Source of the DNA: Candidatus Methylomirabilota bacterium
GTDB lineage: Bacteria; Methylomirabilota; Methylomirabilia; Methylomirabilales; JACPAU01
Assembly: GCA_022614955.1 (NCBI GenBank)
Contig: JAKEHP010000038.1
Coordinates: forward strand, 1-41,670
Reading direction: 5' to 3'
Length of the DNA stretch: 41,670 bases
Positions 19,132 through 27,541 of the stretch are shown here, piece by piece (the first letter of the stretch is position 1; each line of letters opens with the position of its first letter). The translations under genes were made by a program, and so were the position numbers. Under the pieces are notes generated by a model, which saw only the letters and a program-made list of their open reading frames with translations, ran no database searches and was not told where the DNA came from.

Positions 19132-20490
19132 TCAGGTGAGCTCGCGGTACAGATAGGCGATGGTCAGAATACCCCGGTAGAAGTTATCCAGGTCCAGACG
19201 CTCGTCCGGGGCGTGGGCGTTCTCATCGGGAAGGCCGAAGCCCAGGAGGAGGATGGGGGCACCGAGCCGCTCGGTGAGCGTGGTGACGATCGGGATGGAC
19301 CCCCCCTCCCTGATGAAGACGGGCCGCCGCCCGAACCCCCGCTCCAGGGCCCGGGCTGCGGCCTGGACCGCCGGGTGGTCCGTCGGCATGAGCCAGGGCC
19401 GGGACCCGTGCATCCGGGTGACGGTGAGGCTGACCGAGGGCGGGCAGAGGCGTCTGAGGGCGGCCTCGAAGGCCTCGACGAGCTTGTCCGGATCCTGGTC
19501 CGGCACGAGGCGCATGCTCACCTTCGCCATGGCGCGCGCCGGCAGCACGGTCTTGGAGCCCACCCCGGTGAAGCCGGCGTGAAGCCCGTTCACCTCGAAG
19601 GTGGGCCTGGCCCAGCGCCGCTCCAGCGTCGTGAAGCCGATCTCCCCGTCCAGGGCCGGGACCCCCAGCGCCTCCCGGTAGACCGCCTCGTCGAAGGGCA
19701 GCGCGGCGAACGCGTCCCGCTCCGCAGGCGCGAGGGGCCGGACATCGTCGTAGAAGCCGGGGATCGCGACCCGCCCCTGCTCGTCCGTGAGCCGCGCCAG
19801 CAGGCGGCAGAGGACATTGGCCGGGTTGGCCACGCTTCCGCCGAAGATACCGGAGTGCAGGTCGGTCGCAGGCCCCTGGAGGTCCACCTGGCAGTAGACA
19901 ATCCCCCGCAGCCCGACGCACAGTGCCGGCACGCCCTTCGCCAGCATGGCGGTGTCGGAGATGGCGACGGCGTCCGCCTTGAGGCGGTCCACCTCCGCCG
20001 CCACGAAGGGCTCCAGGTTGGGGCTCCCCACCTCCTCCTCCCCCTCGATCAGGAACTTTAGATTCACGGGGAGGCGACGTTCGGCGCGGAGGCACGCCTC
20101 GGCCGCCTTCAGGTGGATGAAGACCTGCCCCTTGTCGTCCGCAGCCCCCCGGGCGTAGATGGCCCCCTCCCGGATGGCCGGCTCGAAGGGCGGGCTCGTC
20201 CACCGTTCCACCGGGTCCTCGGGCTGGACATCGTAGTGGCCGTAGGTGAGGAGGGTCGGACGCCCCGGCGCCCCCGTCCACTCGCCGTAGACGATGGGGT
20301 GGCCGGGGGTCTCCAGGACCTCCACCCGACAGCCGAGGCCCCGCAGGAACTCCGCCACCCAGGCGGCGGCCCGCCGGACCTCCCCTCGGCGGGCAGGGTC
20401 CCCACTCACGCTGGGGATCCGGAGGAACGCCTTCAGCTCCTCGAGGGCAGCCTCTCGGCCCGCCGCGATCGCCCGAAGGACCGGCTCCAT
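19132..20490 (-). CDS. M20 family metallopeptidase/dipeptidase
   Basis: LLTYGHYDVQPEDPVERWTSPPFEP, GAADDKGQVFIHLKA, LIEGEEEVGSPNLEPF. Confidence 0.93.
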   Translation of the reverse strand: MEPVLRAIAAGREAALEELKAFLRIPSVSGDPARRGEVRRAAAWVAEFLRGLGCRVEVLETPGHPIVYGEWTGAPGRPTLLTYGHYDVQPEDPVERWTSPPFEPAIREGAIYARGAADDKGQVFIHLKAAEACLRAERRLPVNLKFLIEGEEEVGSPNLEPFVAAEVDRLKADAVAISDTAMLAKGVPALCVGLRGIVYCQVDLQGPATDLHSGIFGGSVANPANVLCRLLARLTDEQGRVAIPGFYDDVRPLAPAERDAFAALPFDEAVYREALGVPALDGEIGFTTLERRWARPTFEVNGLHAGFTGVGSKTVLPARAMAKVSMRLVPDQDPDKLVEAFEAALRRLCPPSVSLTVTRMHGSRPWLMPTDHPAVQAAARALERGFGRRPVFIREGGSIPIVTTLTERLGAPILLLGFGLPDENAHAPDERLDLDNFYRGILTIAYLYRELT

Positions 20491-20861
20491 CAGGCCGTCT
20501 CCTCTCCCGGCCTGCTGAAGGATGCGGTCACCACCGTGTGGATTCCGCCCCGGACGTAGAAGTCCCCCACGACGGCCATCCGCCGGGGCTCGCAGGCTTT
20601 GACCAGGTCATCCAGGATCTGGTTCGTGACGGCCTCGTGGAAGGCCCCCTCGTTCCGGTAGGACCAGAGGTAGAGCTTGAGGGACTTCAGCTCCACGCAG
20701 CGGGCGTCCGGCACGTAGCGGATCCGGATGGTGGCGAAGTCGGGCTGCCCCGTCCGGGGGCAGAGACAGGTGAACTCCGGGCACTCGAAGGCGATCTCAT
20801 AGTCCCGCTCCGGGTTGGGGTTCGGGAAGGTTTCCAGGACCTTGGAAGGATGGGTAGGCAT
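20490..20861 (-). CDS. queF: NADPH-dependent 7-cyano-7-deazaguanine reductase
   Basis: [58 protein letters not shown]; start refined to ATG 20861. Confidence 0.93.
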   Translation of the reverse strand: MPTHPSKVLETFPNPNPERDYEIAFECPEFTCLCPRTGQPDFATIRIRYVPDARCVELKSLKLYLWSYRNEGAFHEAVTNQILDDLVKACEPRRMAVVGDFYVRGGIHTVVTASFSRPGEETA

Positions 20862-20989
20862 CGGCACCTCCGCCGCAGGCTCCAGGGCTCTTAGCATACC
20901 GGCCCCAGGGGGCGCGACGCAACTTGTGACAGAGCCCGCTTTCCGAAGCCGAGCAAGGATGCCGGGCGGAGGGGACACCTCGGGGGTCC

Positions 20990-21290
20990 TCAGGCGAGAG
21001 CCGCGAGCCAGTCCTTGACAAAGGCGGTCGCCCGGCAGTCATCCTCGTTGTAGGTGAGGATGCGCGTGAGCGCGTCCGCGTGGCGGGCGCGGTCCGCCGC
21101 GTACTCGAGGAAAAGGACGATGGCCTCCAGGGCGTCCACCCCGGGGAGACGCCAGGAGAACCCGAGGGCCTTCGCCACGCGCTTGAGCCCGGTTCCCGGG
21201 GCGGGGAAGGCGACCGCTCGGGTGGCGAGGCGGTGCAGGTCGGTGAGGCGGCCGAGGAGGGCCGCGGCCCGGTCCGCCCTCCACCGCCGA
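20990..21290 (-). pseudogene. C-terminal remnant of a TM0106/YprB-like RecB-family nuclease (RNase H-like domain)
   Basis: [90 protein letters not shown] is typical of the domain end, and the N-terminal bulk is absent. Confidence 0.6.
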
Positions 21291-21408
21291 GGCAGGCTCG
21301 GAGAAGGCCCCCCACGTCGGCCCCACGCCCGCCCATGCCTCACTCCCCTAGCCCTTCGCCCCCCTGGCCGGCTTCCAGGCCGGCTCCTTCATCGCGGAAG
21401 CCTTGCGA

Positions 21409-21528
21409 TTAGCCCGGCATGGTATGCGAACGGCGGGGGTGTGTAAACAGGATGAGGCCGCAGTGGGGACAGACGGGATCGCCCCAGGTGATGGTGGCCT
21501 CGCACCGGGGACAGGGCCGGGGCTCCAT
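21409..21528 (-). CDS. 39-aa double-CxxC zinc-ribbon protein (absent from the supplied ORF track)
   Basis: Reverse-strand reading: MEPRPCPRCEATITWGDPVCPHCGLILFTHPRRSHTMPG*; CPRC-x9-CPHC; gcgagg SD-like sequence upstream; begins 13 nt after the preceding gene's stop. Confidence 0.6.
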   Translation of the reverse strand: MEPRPCPRCEATITWGDPVCPHCGLILFTHPRRSHTMPG

Positions 21529-21541
21529 GGAGCCTCGCGCC

Positions 21542-21826
21542 TCAGTCGGCCTCGCGGGGACCGCCACTGGGGCGGGCGTGGAGGGTGTTCGCCAGGGCCC
21601 GGATGGTGGCAGCGATTCGGTCGCAGCTCTGCTCGATGGCGAGCCACTGCGGCCGGTAGGCGGGGTCCGACTGGGCGAGCTGGGAGGCGGTTGTGATGAC
21701 CTGGAGCGCGTTCCCGATATGGTGCTCGAGGAAGGCTAGCAGGGCCTCCAGGTCCGGCGCCGTCCGCTCCGCCCTGGGGCTTGCCTCCAGCTCCTGCTCC
21801 TGGCCTGTCGTTGTCGCCGGGGGCAC
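21542..21826 (-). CDS. Orphan DHp-like (histidine phosphotransfer/dimerisation) protein
   Basis: LEALLAFLEHHIGNALQVITTASQLAQ resembles a kinase H-box helix; no ATPase domain. GTG 21826 preceded by aaaggagaca. Confidence 0.5.
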   Translation of the reverse strand: MPPATTTGQEQELEASPRAERTAPDLEALLAFLEHHIGNALQVITTASQLAQSDPAYRPQWLAIEQSCDRIAATIRALANTLHARPSGGPREAD

Positions 21827-21971
21827 ACTGTCTCCTTTCCATGCAGACGGGAAGCGACCGCCTGCAGTCGGCGGAACAGTGTGCAACCTCTATGCCGCCG
21901 CCCGTGGAAGCTCCGATGCGAAAGGGGGGCCGGCCGCCCAAAGGCCGAGGGCTGGGGATGTGCCAGGAGCG

Positions 21972-22376
21972 TCAAGAGGTGGCGGAGGGCTTGACTTTCT
22001 TGGCTGCGGCCATGCTGACCACGTTGAGGAACCGGTCCAGATCGAACGGCTTGGAGAGGCAGAAGTCGGCCCCTGCCGCAAAGGCCCGCTGCTGGAACTT
22101 GGGGTCGGTGCCCGCGGTGAACATGATGACGGGCACCCCGCTCAGGCAGGCCCCCTGCTTCAGGTGCCGGCACGTCTCGTATCCGTCCATCCCGCGCATC
22201 ATGACATCAAGGATGAGGACGTCAGGTTTGGAGATGTCGGCTTTTGCCAGTGCCTCCTGGCCGCTACTGGCCGAGATCACGTGATAGTCGTGGCTCTCCA
22301 GGAAATCCTTCACCATCTCGATCATCATCGGGTCGTCGTCAACCACGAGTACGATCTTCACGTCCTCGCGGCTCAT
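21972..22376 (-). CDS. CheY-like single-domain response regulator
   Basis: VLVVDDDPMM, VLILDVMMRGMDGYE, VIMFTAG, FCLSKPFDLDRFL contain the canonical D-D/D/T/K residues. ATG 22376 with gcggagggggg SD. Confidence 0.9.
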   Translation of the reverse strand: MSREDVKIVLVVDDDPMMIEMVKDFLESHDYHVISASSGQEALAKADISKPDVLILDVMMRGMDGYETCRHLKQGACLSGVPVIMFTAGTDPKFQQRAFAAGADFCLSKPFDLDRFLNVVSMAAAKKVKPSATS

Positions 22377-22414
22377 CCCCCCCTCCGCTTCCCCGCTGAT
22401 AATGCGGCGTCCCG

Positions 22415-22444
22415 AGTCTACAGGTCTCACGGGGGGCAGTTCAA
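22415..22444 (-). promoter_or_regulatory. Sigma70-type promoter of the receiver operon
   Basis: - strand TTGAAC, 18-nt spacer, TAGACT. Confidence 0.5.
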
Positions 22445-22527
22445 CCGGAATCTAGAGCCGTCGCGTGAGCCTTAGGTACAATTCGCTGGAGTCACCCTGG
22501 CAGGAAGGGGACGCCCGCCTCGGCCCT

Positions 22528-22556
22528 TTGACAATCGCCGGCCCGGGGACTAGACT
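22528..22556 (+). promoter_or_regulatory. Sigma70-type promoter of the AAA+/VWA operon
   Basis: TTGACA (22528-22533), 17-nt spacer, TAGACT (22551-22556); the gene starts at 22602 after a cgaggagac SD. Confidence 0.65.
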
Positions 22557-22601
22557 CCAGGACACCGACCGCCCCTTCGGGAGCGGCCGGCCCGAGGAGA
22601 C

Positions 22602-24086
22602 ATGCCGAAAGTTTCCCGACGCCCGCGGACGGTAGGCGAGCTCCGCCGGGGTCCCTACGATGATCCGATTCTCCGCACCCGCTCCGTGCGGGACGAGCTG
22701 CGCCAGAACCTGCTGGCCCGCCTGAGGGCCCGCGAGCCCCTCTTCCCAGGCATCATCGGCTACGACGACAGCGTGATCCCCCAGCTCACCAACGCCCTGC
22801 TCGGGCGGCACCATCTCATCTTGCTGGGGCTGCGCGGCCAGGCCAAGAGCCGGATCCTCCGGAGCCTGGCAACCCTCCTGGACGAGGAGATCCCGGTGGT
22901 GGAGGGGTGCGAGATCCACGACAACCCCTACGCCCCCATCTGCCGGCTCTGCCGGGAGCGGATCGCCGCCGAGGGGGACGCCACCCCCATCGCCTTCCTC
23001 CCCCGCGAGCGGCGCTACGTGGAGAAACTGGCCACCCCGGACGTGACCACCGCCGACATCCTGGGGGACGTGGACCCGATCCGGGCCGCCCGGGGCGGGC
23101 ACGACCTGGCCAGCGAGTTGACGATCCACTACGGCCTGCTGCCGCGGGCGAACCGCGGGATCTTCGCCATCAACGAGCTGCCGGATTTGGCCGGCAAGAT
23201 CCAGGTGAGCCTCTTCAACATCATGGAGGAGGGGGACGTTCAGATCAAAGGCTACCCGGTCCGCCTCCCCCTGGACGTCCTCCTGGTCTTCTCCGCCAAC
23301 CCCGAGGACTACACCGCCCGGGGGAAGATCATCACCCCCCTGAAGGACCGGATCGGGGCGGAGATCCGGACCCACTACCCCCGGAGCCTGCGGGAGGGGA
23401 TGGCGATCACCGAGCAGGAGGCGTGGCTGGACCGGGGCAATACCCTCCACATCCCGACCTTCGTGAAGGAGGCGGTGGAGGTGGTAGCCCTGATCGCCCG
23501 GGAGCACCGCCACGTGGACAGGCGCTCCGGGGTGAGCCAGCGGCTCCCCATCACTGCCCTGGAGACCGTGGCCAGCAACGCGGAGCGGCGGGCGCTCCTG
23601 CGAGGAGACGGGGTGGCGGTGGCCCGGCCCCGGGATCTGTACGCGGCGCTCCCGGCCATCATGGGAAAGCTGGAGCTGGAGTACGAGGGGGAGGTCAAGG
23701 GGGGAGAGGCCGTGGCCTCCGCGCTGGTGCGGGAGGCGTTCGGCCGGACCCTCAGCCGCCACCTGAGCTCTGCCGACTGCCAGGAGATCGTGGCCTGGTT
23801 CGACGCGGGCGGGGCGGTGCAGCTCCCCGAGGATCTCGCGGCGTCCGAGGAATTAAAGCGCCTCAAGGGGGTGCCGGGGCTCTGGGAGCGGGCGGCGCGC
23901 CTCGCCGGCGAGGGGAACCCTGGGGGGCCACTCCTAGTGGCGGCGGCGGAGCTGGTGCTGGAGGGCCTTCACGCCCTGAACAAGATTGACCGGACCGAGG
24001 AGCGGGGATTCACGGGCCTGGCAAAGCCGGCCCCCGAGGCGCCGCCGGGCCCGGCCCCGCCCCGCCGCGGCCGCTACGTGAACTGA
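22602..24086 (+). CDS. AAA+ ATPase, magnesium chelatase subunit I (BchI/ChlI)-like / MoxR-like
   Basis: LLGLRGQAKSRI (Walker A variant), RGIFAINELPDLAGKIQVSLFNIMEEGDVQIKGYPVRLPLDVLLVFSANPEDYTARGKIITPLKDRIG typical of the chelatase/MoxR clade. Confidence 0.85.
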   Translation: MPKVSRRPRTVGELRRGPYDDPILRTRSVRDELRQNLLARLRAREPLFPGIIGYDDSVIPQLTNALLGRHHLILLGLRGQAKSRILRSLATLLDEEIPVVEGCEIHDNPYAPICRLCRERIAAEGDATPIAFLPRERRYVEKLATPDVTTADILGDVDPIRAARGGHDLASELTIHYGLLPRANRGIFAINELPDLAGKIQVSLFNIMEEGDVQIKGYPVRLPLDVLLVFSANPEDYTARGKIITPLKDRIGAEIRTHYPRSLREGMAITEQEAWLDRGNTLHIPTFVKEAVEVVALIAREHRHVDRRSGVSQRLPITALETVASNAERRALLRGDGVAVARPRDLYAALPAIMGKLELEYEGEVKGGEAVASALVREAFGRTLSRHLSSADCQEIVAWFDAGGAVQLPEDLAASEELKRLKGVPGLWERAARLAGEGNPGGPLLVAAAELVLEGLHALNKIDRTEERGFTGLAKPAPEAPPGPAPPRRGRYVN

Positions 24087-24093
24087 GGTCAGG

Positions 24094-25344
24094 ATGCCGA
24101 CCGTCCGCTACTCCCAGTTCACCGGCCAGTGGTGGGAGCAGGCCAGCCTGGAGGATCTCCTCTCGGACCTCGCCGACTTCCTACTGCAGAGCGGTCTCGG
24201 GGAGGCCGACCCCTGGGGAGAGCCGGCCGATGACCTCACGCGGCTCCAGGAGGCGCTCCTGCGGGCGCTGGCTGCCCGCGGGCACATCACCCCGGAAGAG
24301 CTGGACGCGTGGGAGACAGGGGAGGCCAGCCCGGAGCGCCAGCGGCTCCAGCAGATGCTGGAGGCCCTCCTGCGCACCCTGGTGGAGGAGGGCTACCTGG
24401 CGATCCGCCCCCCCAGGACCGTGGGAGACGACCTGGAGGTCCGGGGGTACGCCGGGGAGTGGGGGCCGAGCGACGAGCGGGCCCGCTTCGCCCTCACCAA
24501 CAAGACGGTGGACTTCCTGGGGTTCAAGAGCCTGAAGGACCTCCTGGGCTCCTTGGGGAAGTCGAGCGCCGGCCGGCACGAGACCCGCTTCCTCGCCACG
24601 GGGGTGGAGGCCAGCGAGGGCTCGCGCCCCTACACCTTCGGCGACACCCTGAACCTGGATGTCCCGGGGACATTGCTCCGAGCCATCGGCCGCGGGGGGC
24701 TCACCCTGCCCCTCCAGCTCCAGGCCGACGACCTGCTGGTCCACCAGGCCGAGTACGCCTCCTCCTGCGCCACGGTCCTCATGCTGGACTGCAGCCACAG
24801 CATGATCCTGTACGGCGAGGACCGGTTCACGCCGGCCAAGCGGGTGGCGCTGGCGTTGGCCCACCTGATCCGGACCCAGTACCCCGGGGATAGCCTCCAG
24901 GTAGTCCTCTTCCACGACACGGCGGAGGAGATTCCGTTCTCCCGGCTGGCGCGGGTCACGGTGGGCCCCTACTACACGAACACGGCCGCAGGGTTCGCCC
25001 TGGCCCGGCGGCTCCTCGGCCGCCAGCGGAAGGACATGCGGCAGATCGTGATGGTCACGGACGGCAAGCCCTCCGCCGTCACGCTGCCGGACGGCCGCGT
25101 CTACCGGAACCCGGCCGGCCTGGACCCCCGGATCCTGCACCGGACCTTCCAGGAGGTCCTGGAGTGCCGGCGGGCCGGCATCCTCATCAACACCTTCATG
25201 CTGGCCCGGGACTACGACCTCGTGGCCTTCGTGAAGCAGGTGACGGCACTCTGCCGCGGGAAGGCCTACTTCACTACCCCCGTGAGTCTGGGGCAGTACC
25301 TGCTGCTCGACTTCATGACCAGGAAGATCCGGCGGACCCACTGA
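24094..25344 (+). CDS. VWA domain protein (partner of the AAA+ ATPase)
   Basis: [55 protein letters not shown] (MIDAS DxSxS-like DCSHS), immediately downstream of the AAA+ gene. Confidence 0.88.
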   Translation: MPTVRYSQFTGQWWEQASLEDLLSDLADFLLQSGLGEADPWGEPADDLTRLQEALLRALAARGHITPEELDAWETGEASPERQRLQQMLEALLRTLVEEGYLAIRPPRTVGDDLEVRGYAGEWGPSDERARFALTNKTVDFLGFKSLKDLLGSLGKSSAGRHETRFLATGVEASEGSRPYTFGDTLNLDVPGTLLRAIGRGGLTLPLQLQADDLLVHQAEYASSCATVLMLDCSHSMILYGEDRFTPAKRVALALAHLIRTQYPGDSLQVVLFHDTAEEIPFSRLARVTVGPYYTNTAAGFALARRLLGRQRKDMRQIVMVTDGKPSAVTLPDGRVYRNPAGLDPRILHRTFQEVLECRRAGILINTFMLARDYDLVAFVKQVTALCRGKAYFTTPVSLGQYLLLDFMTRKIRRTH

Positions 25345-25434
25345 GCGGGCCGGCTCCCCGTTGATAGCGGGCGGCCGGCTGCCTACTCGTTTCGGGTGAC
25401 CGGCCCCTCCGGGGGCGCGGGAGCGTTTTCTTCC

Positions 25435-26250
25435 ATGATTCTCATCGATACTCACTGCCATCTCTTCTCGTCGGAGTACGCCGACCTCCCCGGCGTCCTG
25501 CACCGGGCCCGGGGCAGGGGCGTGGTCGCGGCGGTTGCCCCGGGGGTCAGTCCGGCCACCAACCTCAGGCTCCTGGAGCTGGCCCGGGCCCACCCGGGCG
25601 CCGTCTGGCCCTGCTTCGGCTTCCACCCCGAGCACCTCTTCCTCACCGAGCAGGACTTCCAGATGGTCTGCGCCCAGGTGCGGGAGCACCGGGCCGCCCT
25701 GGTCGGCCTGGGGGAGGTGGGCCTGCCCTACTACTGCTTGGCCGACACCCCGGACGTGAAGGCGACGGCGGAGACAGGGCGCCGGCGCCTCCGACACCTC
25801 CTGGGCCTGGCGACGGAGCTGGACCTGCCGGTCGCCCTCCACGCCCCGCACGAGGCGGCAGCCGAGGCCTTCGGCCTCCTCCGGGAGGCCGATGTCCCGC
25901 GGGCCGTCTTCCACTGGCACAAGGCCCCCGAGGAGGCCACCCGGCGGATCCTGGAGGCGGGGTACTTCATCTCCGTCACCCCCGAGGTCTGCTACCGGGA
26001 ACGGGACGGCCAGCTCGTCAAGGAGGTCCCCCTGGACCAGCTTCTCCTGGAGAGCGACGGCCCCTGGCCGTACGAGGGGGAGTTCACCGGGATGACCACG
26101 GAGCCCTGGATGGTTTCCCTGGCGGCCCAGACGGTGGCCCGGATCAAGGGGATCGCGGTGGGGGAAGTCGCGGACCGGACCACCCGAAACGCCGCCCGTC
26201 TCTTCGGCCTGAACCTGAGCCGCCTCCCCGCTCCGCGGGGCGGGCGGTGA
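25435..26250 (+). CDS. TatD-family metal-dependent hydrolase
   Basis: MILIDTHCHLFS, ALVGLGEVGLPYY, VALHAP, FHWHKAP, LLLESDGPW. Confidence 0.85.
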   Translation: MILIDTHCHLFSSEYADLPGVLHRARGRGVVAAVAPGVSPATNLRLLELARAHPGAVWPCFGFHPEHLFLTEQDFQMVCAQVREHRAALVGLGEVGLPYYCLADTPDVKATAETGRRRLRHLLGLATELDLPVALHAPHEAAAEAFGLLREADVPRAVFHWHKAPEEATRRILEAGYFISVTPEVCYRERDGQLVKEVPLDQLLLESDGPWPYEGEFTGMTTEPWMVSLAAQTVARIKGIAVGEVADRTTRNAARLFGLNLSRLPAPRGGR

Positions 26251-26972
26251 GGGGGATCGAGACCCTCCGCCTCCGGGGCCCCGCCGGAGCCCTGGCGGCC
26301 GTCCTGCACCTCCCGAAGCTTCCCCCCGCGCCGCTGGTGATCGCCTGCCACGGTCTCCTGAGCAGTAAGGACAGTCCGAAGTACGTGGAGCTGGCGGACG
26401 CCTTGGCGGAGGCGGGGCTCACCTGTGCCCGGTTCGACTTCGCGGGATGCGGGGAGAGCGCGGGGGCATTGCAGGAGACAACCGTGGCCCGCCGGGTGAC
26501 GGAGCTGGCCGCCGTCGCGGAGGCGCTCTCCGCTCACCGGTGCGTGGCGGGGGGCCTGGGGCTCGTGGGGAGCAGCCTGGGCGGGTTCATCGCCCTCTGC
26601 CATGCGAAGCGCGACCCTAACGTCCGGGCGGTGGTGACCTGGGCTACCCCCGCCGACTTGAAGGACCTCCAGGGGGAGGAGGAACTCCTGCTCCGGTACG
26701 GCCTGGGCCGACCCCTGCTGGAGGAGCTGGAACGGGGGGAGGGTCTGGAGGCGCCGGGGGGGCTCAACCGGTGTCTCATCCTGCACGGCGAGGCGGACGC
26801 GCTCGTGCCGGTGGCCCATGCCCGGGCCCTCTACGCCCGGGCAGTGGAGCCGAGAAGCCTCGAGATCCTCCTGGGCGCCGACCACGTCTTCAGCGATCGG
26901 GCCACCCGGACGGAGGCGGTGGCACGCACTGCGGCCTGGTTTACCCGATTCCTCCTCGATGGGGCGGCCTGA
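26247..26972 (+). CDS. Alpha/beta hydrolase
   Basis: LVIACHGLLSSKDSPKYVELADALAEAGLTCARFDFAGCGES; LGLVGSSLGGFIAL nucleophile elbow; LILHGEADALVPV. GTG start overlaps the upstream stop. Confidence 0.88.
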   Translation: MRGIETLRLRGPAGALAAVLHLPKLPPAPLVIACHGLLSSKDSPKYVELADALAEAGLTCARFDFAGCGESAGALQETTVARRVTELAAVAEALSAHRCVAGGLGLVGSSLGGFIALCHAKRDPNVRAVVTWATPADLKDLQGEEELLLRYGLGRPLLEELERGEGLEAPGGLNRCLILHGEADALVPVAHARALYARAVEPRSLEILLGADHVFSDRATRTEAVARTAAWFTRFLLDGAA

Positions 26973-26977
26973 GAGCG

Positions 26978-27457
26978 ATGCAGGGGGAGCGCTTCCTGCT
27001 GCGGCTGACGAAGGAGATCATGGAGGAGATGGCCCGGCACGCCTGCGAGGCCTTCCCGGAAGAGTGCTGCGGGGTCATCCTGGCCGGGGAGCGGGGGGAC
27101 ACCCTCCGCCGCTGCACCAATATCCAGAACCGGCTGCACGCCGAGAACCCGGCCGCCCACCACCGGGACGCCCGGACCGCCTACTATATTGACCCGGTGG
27201 AGGTCCAGCAGATCCTGAACGAGGCCGACCGGGCGGGGTGGAGCATCAAGGCACTCTACCACTCCCACCCGGACCACGAGGCCTACTTCTCGGCGGAGGA
27301 TCGGGCCAAGGCGGTCGCCCCGTGGGGAGACCCCCTCTTCGGCGACGCCGCCTATGTGGTGGTCTCGGTCTTTGACCGCCGGGTCCGCCGGATGAAAGCC
27401 TTCGCCTGGAACCCCACCGCCAAGGATTTCACCGAGATCCCGATCGAGGCCGCCTGA
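26978..27457 (+). CDS. JAMM/MPN+ (Mov34) metallopeptidase
   Basis: FPEECCGVILAG ... ALYHSHPDHEAYFSAED: JAMM metal-binding motif. Confidence 0.85.
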   Translation: MQGERFLLRLTKEIMEEMARHACEAFPEECCGVILAGERGDTLRRCTNIQNRLHAENPAAHHRDARTAYYIDPVEVQQILNEADRAGWSIKALYHSHPDHEAYFSAEDRAKAVAPWGDPLFGDAAYVVVSVFDRRVRRMKAFAWNPTAKDFTEIPIEAA

Positions 27458-27541
27458 CGCCCGGCCGCCCGTCGCCCGAAGGTGCGAGAATCCTCGAAGA
27501 GGGGAGCGCCCCGGACACTCCTCTGGGCTATAATGACGACC

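Noticed and set aside
21368-21387. GCCGGC-ttccag-GCCGGC hairpin downstream of the zinc-ribbon ORF
   Set aside because: Short stem without U-tract; such GCCGGC pairs are expected by chance in GC-rich DNA.
22452-23762. 436-aa - strand ORF opposite the AAA+ ATPase
   Set aside because: Antisense to a well-supported gene; no recognisable motifs.
25349-25375. GC-rich imperfect hairpin between the VWA and tatD-like genes
   Set aside because: Stem interrupted by large internal loops and no U-tract; not enough to call a terminator or RNA.
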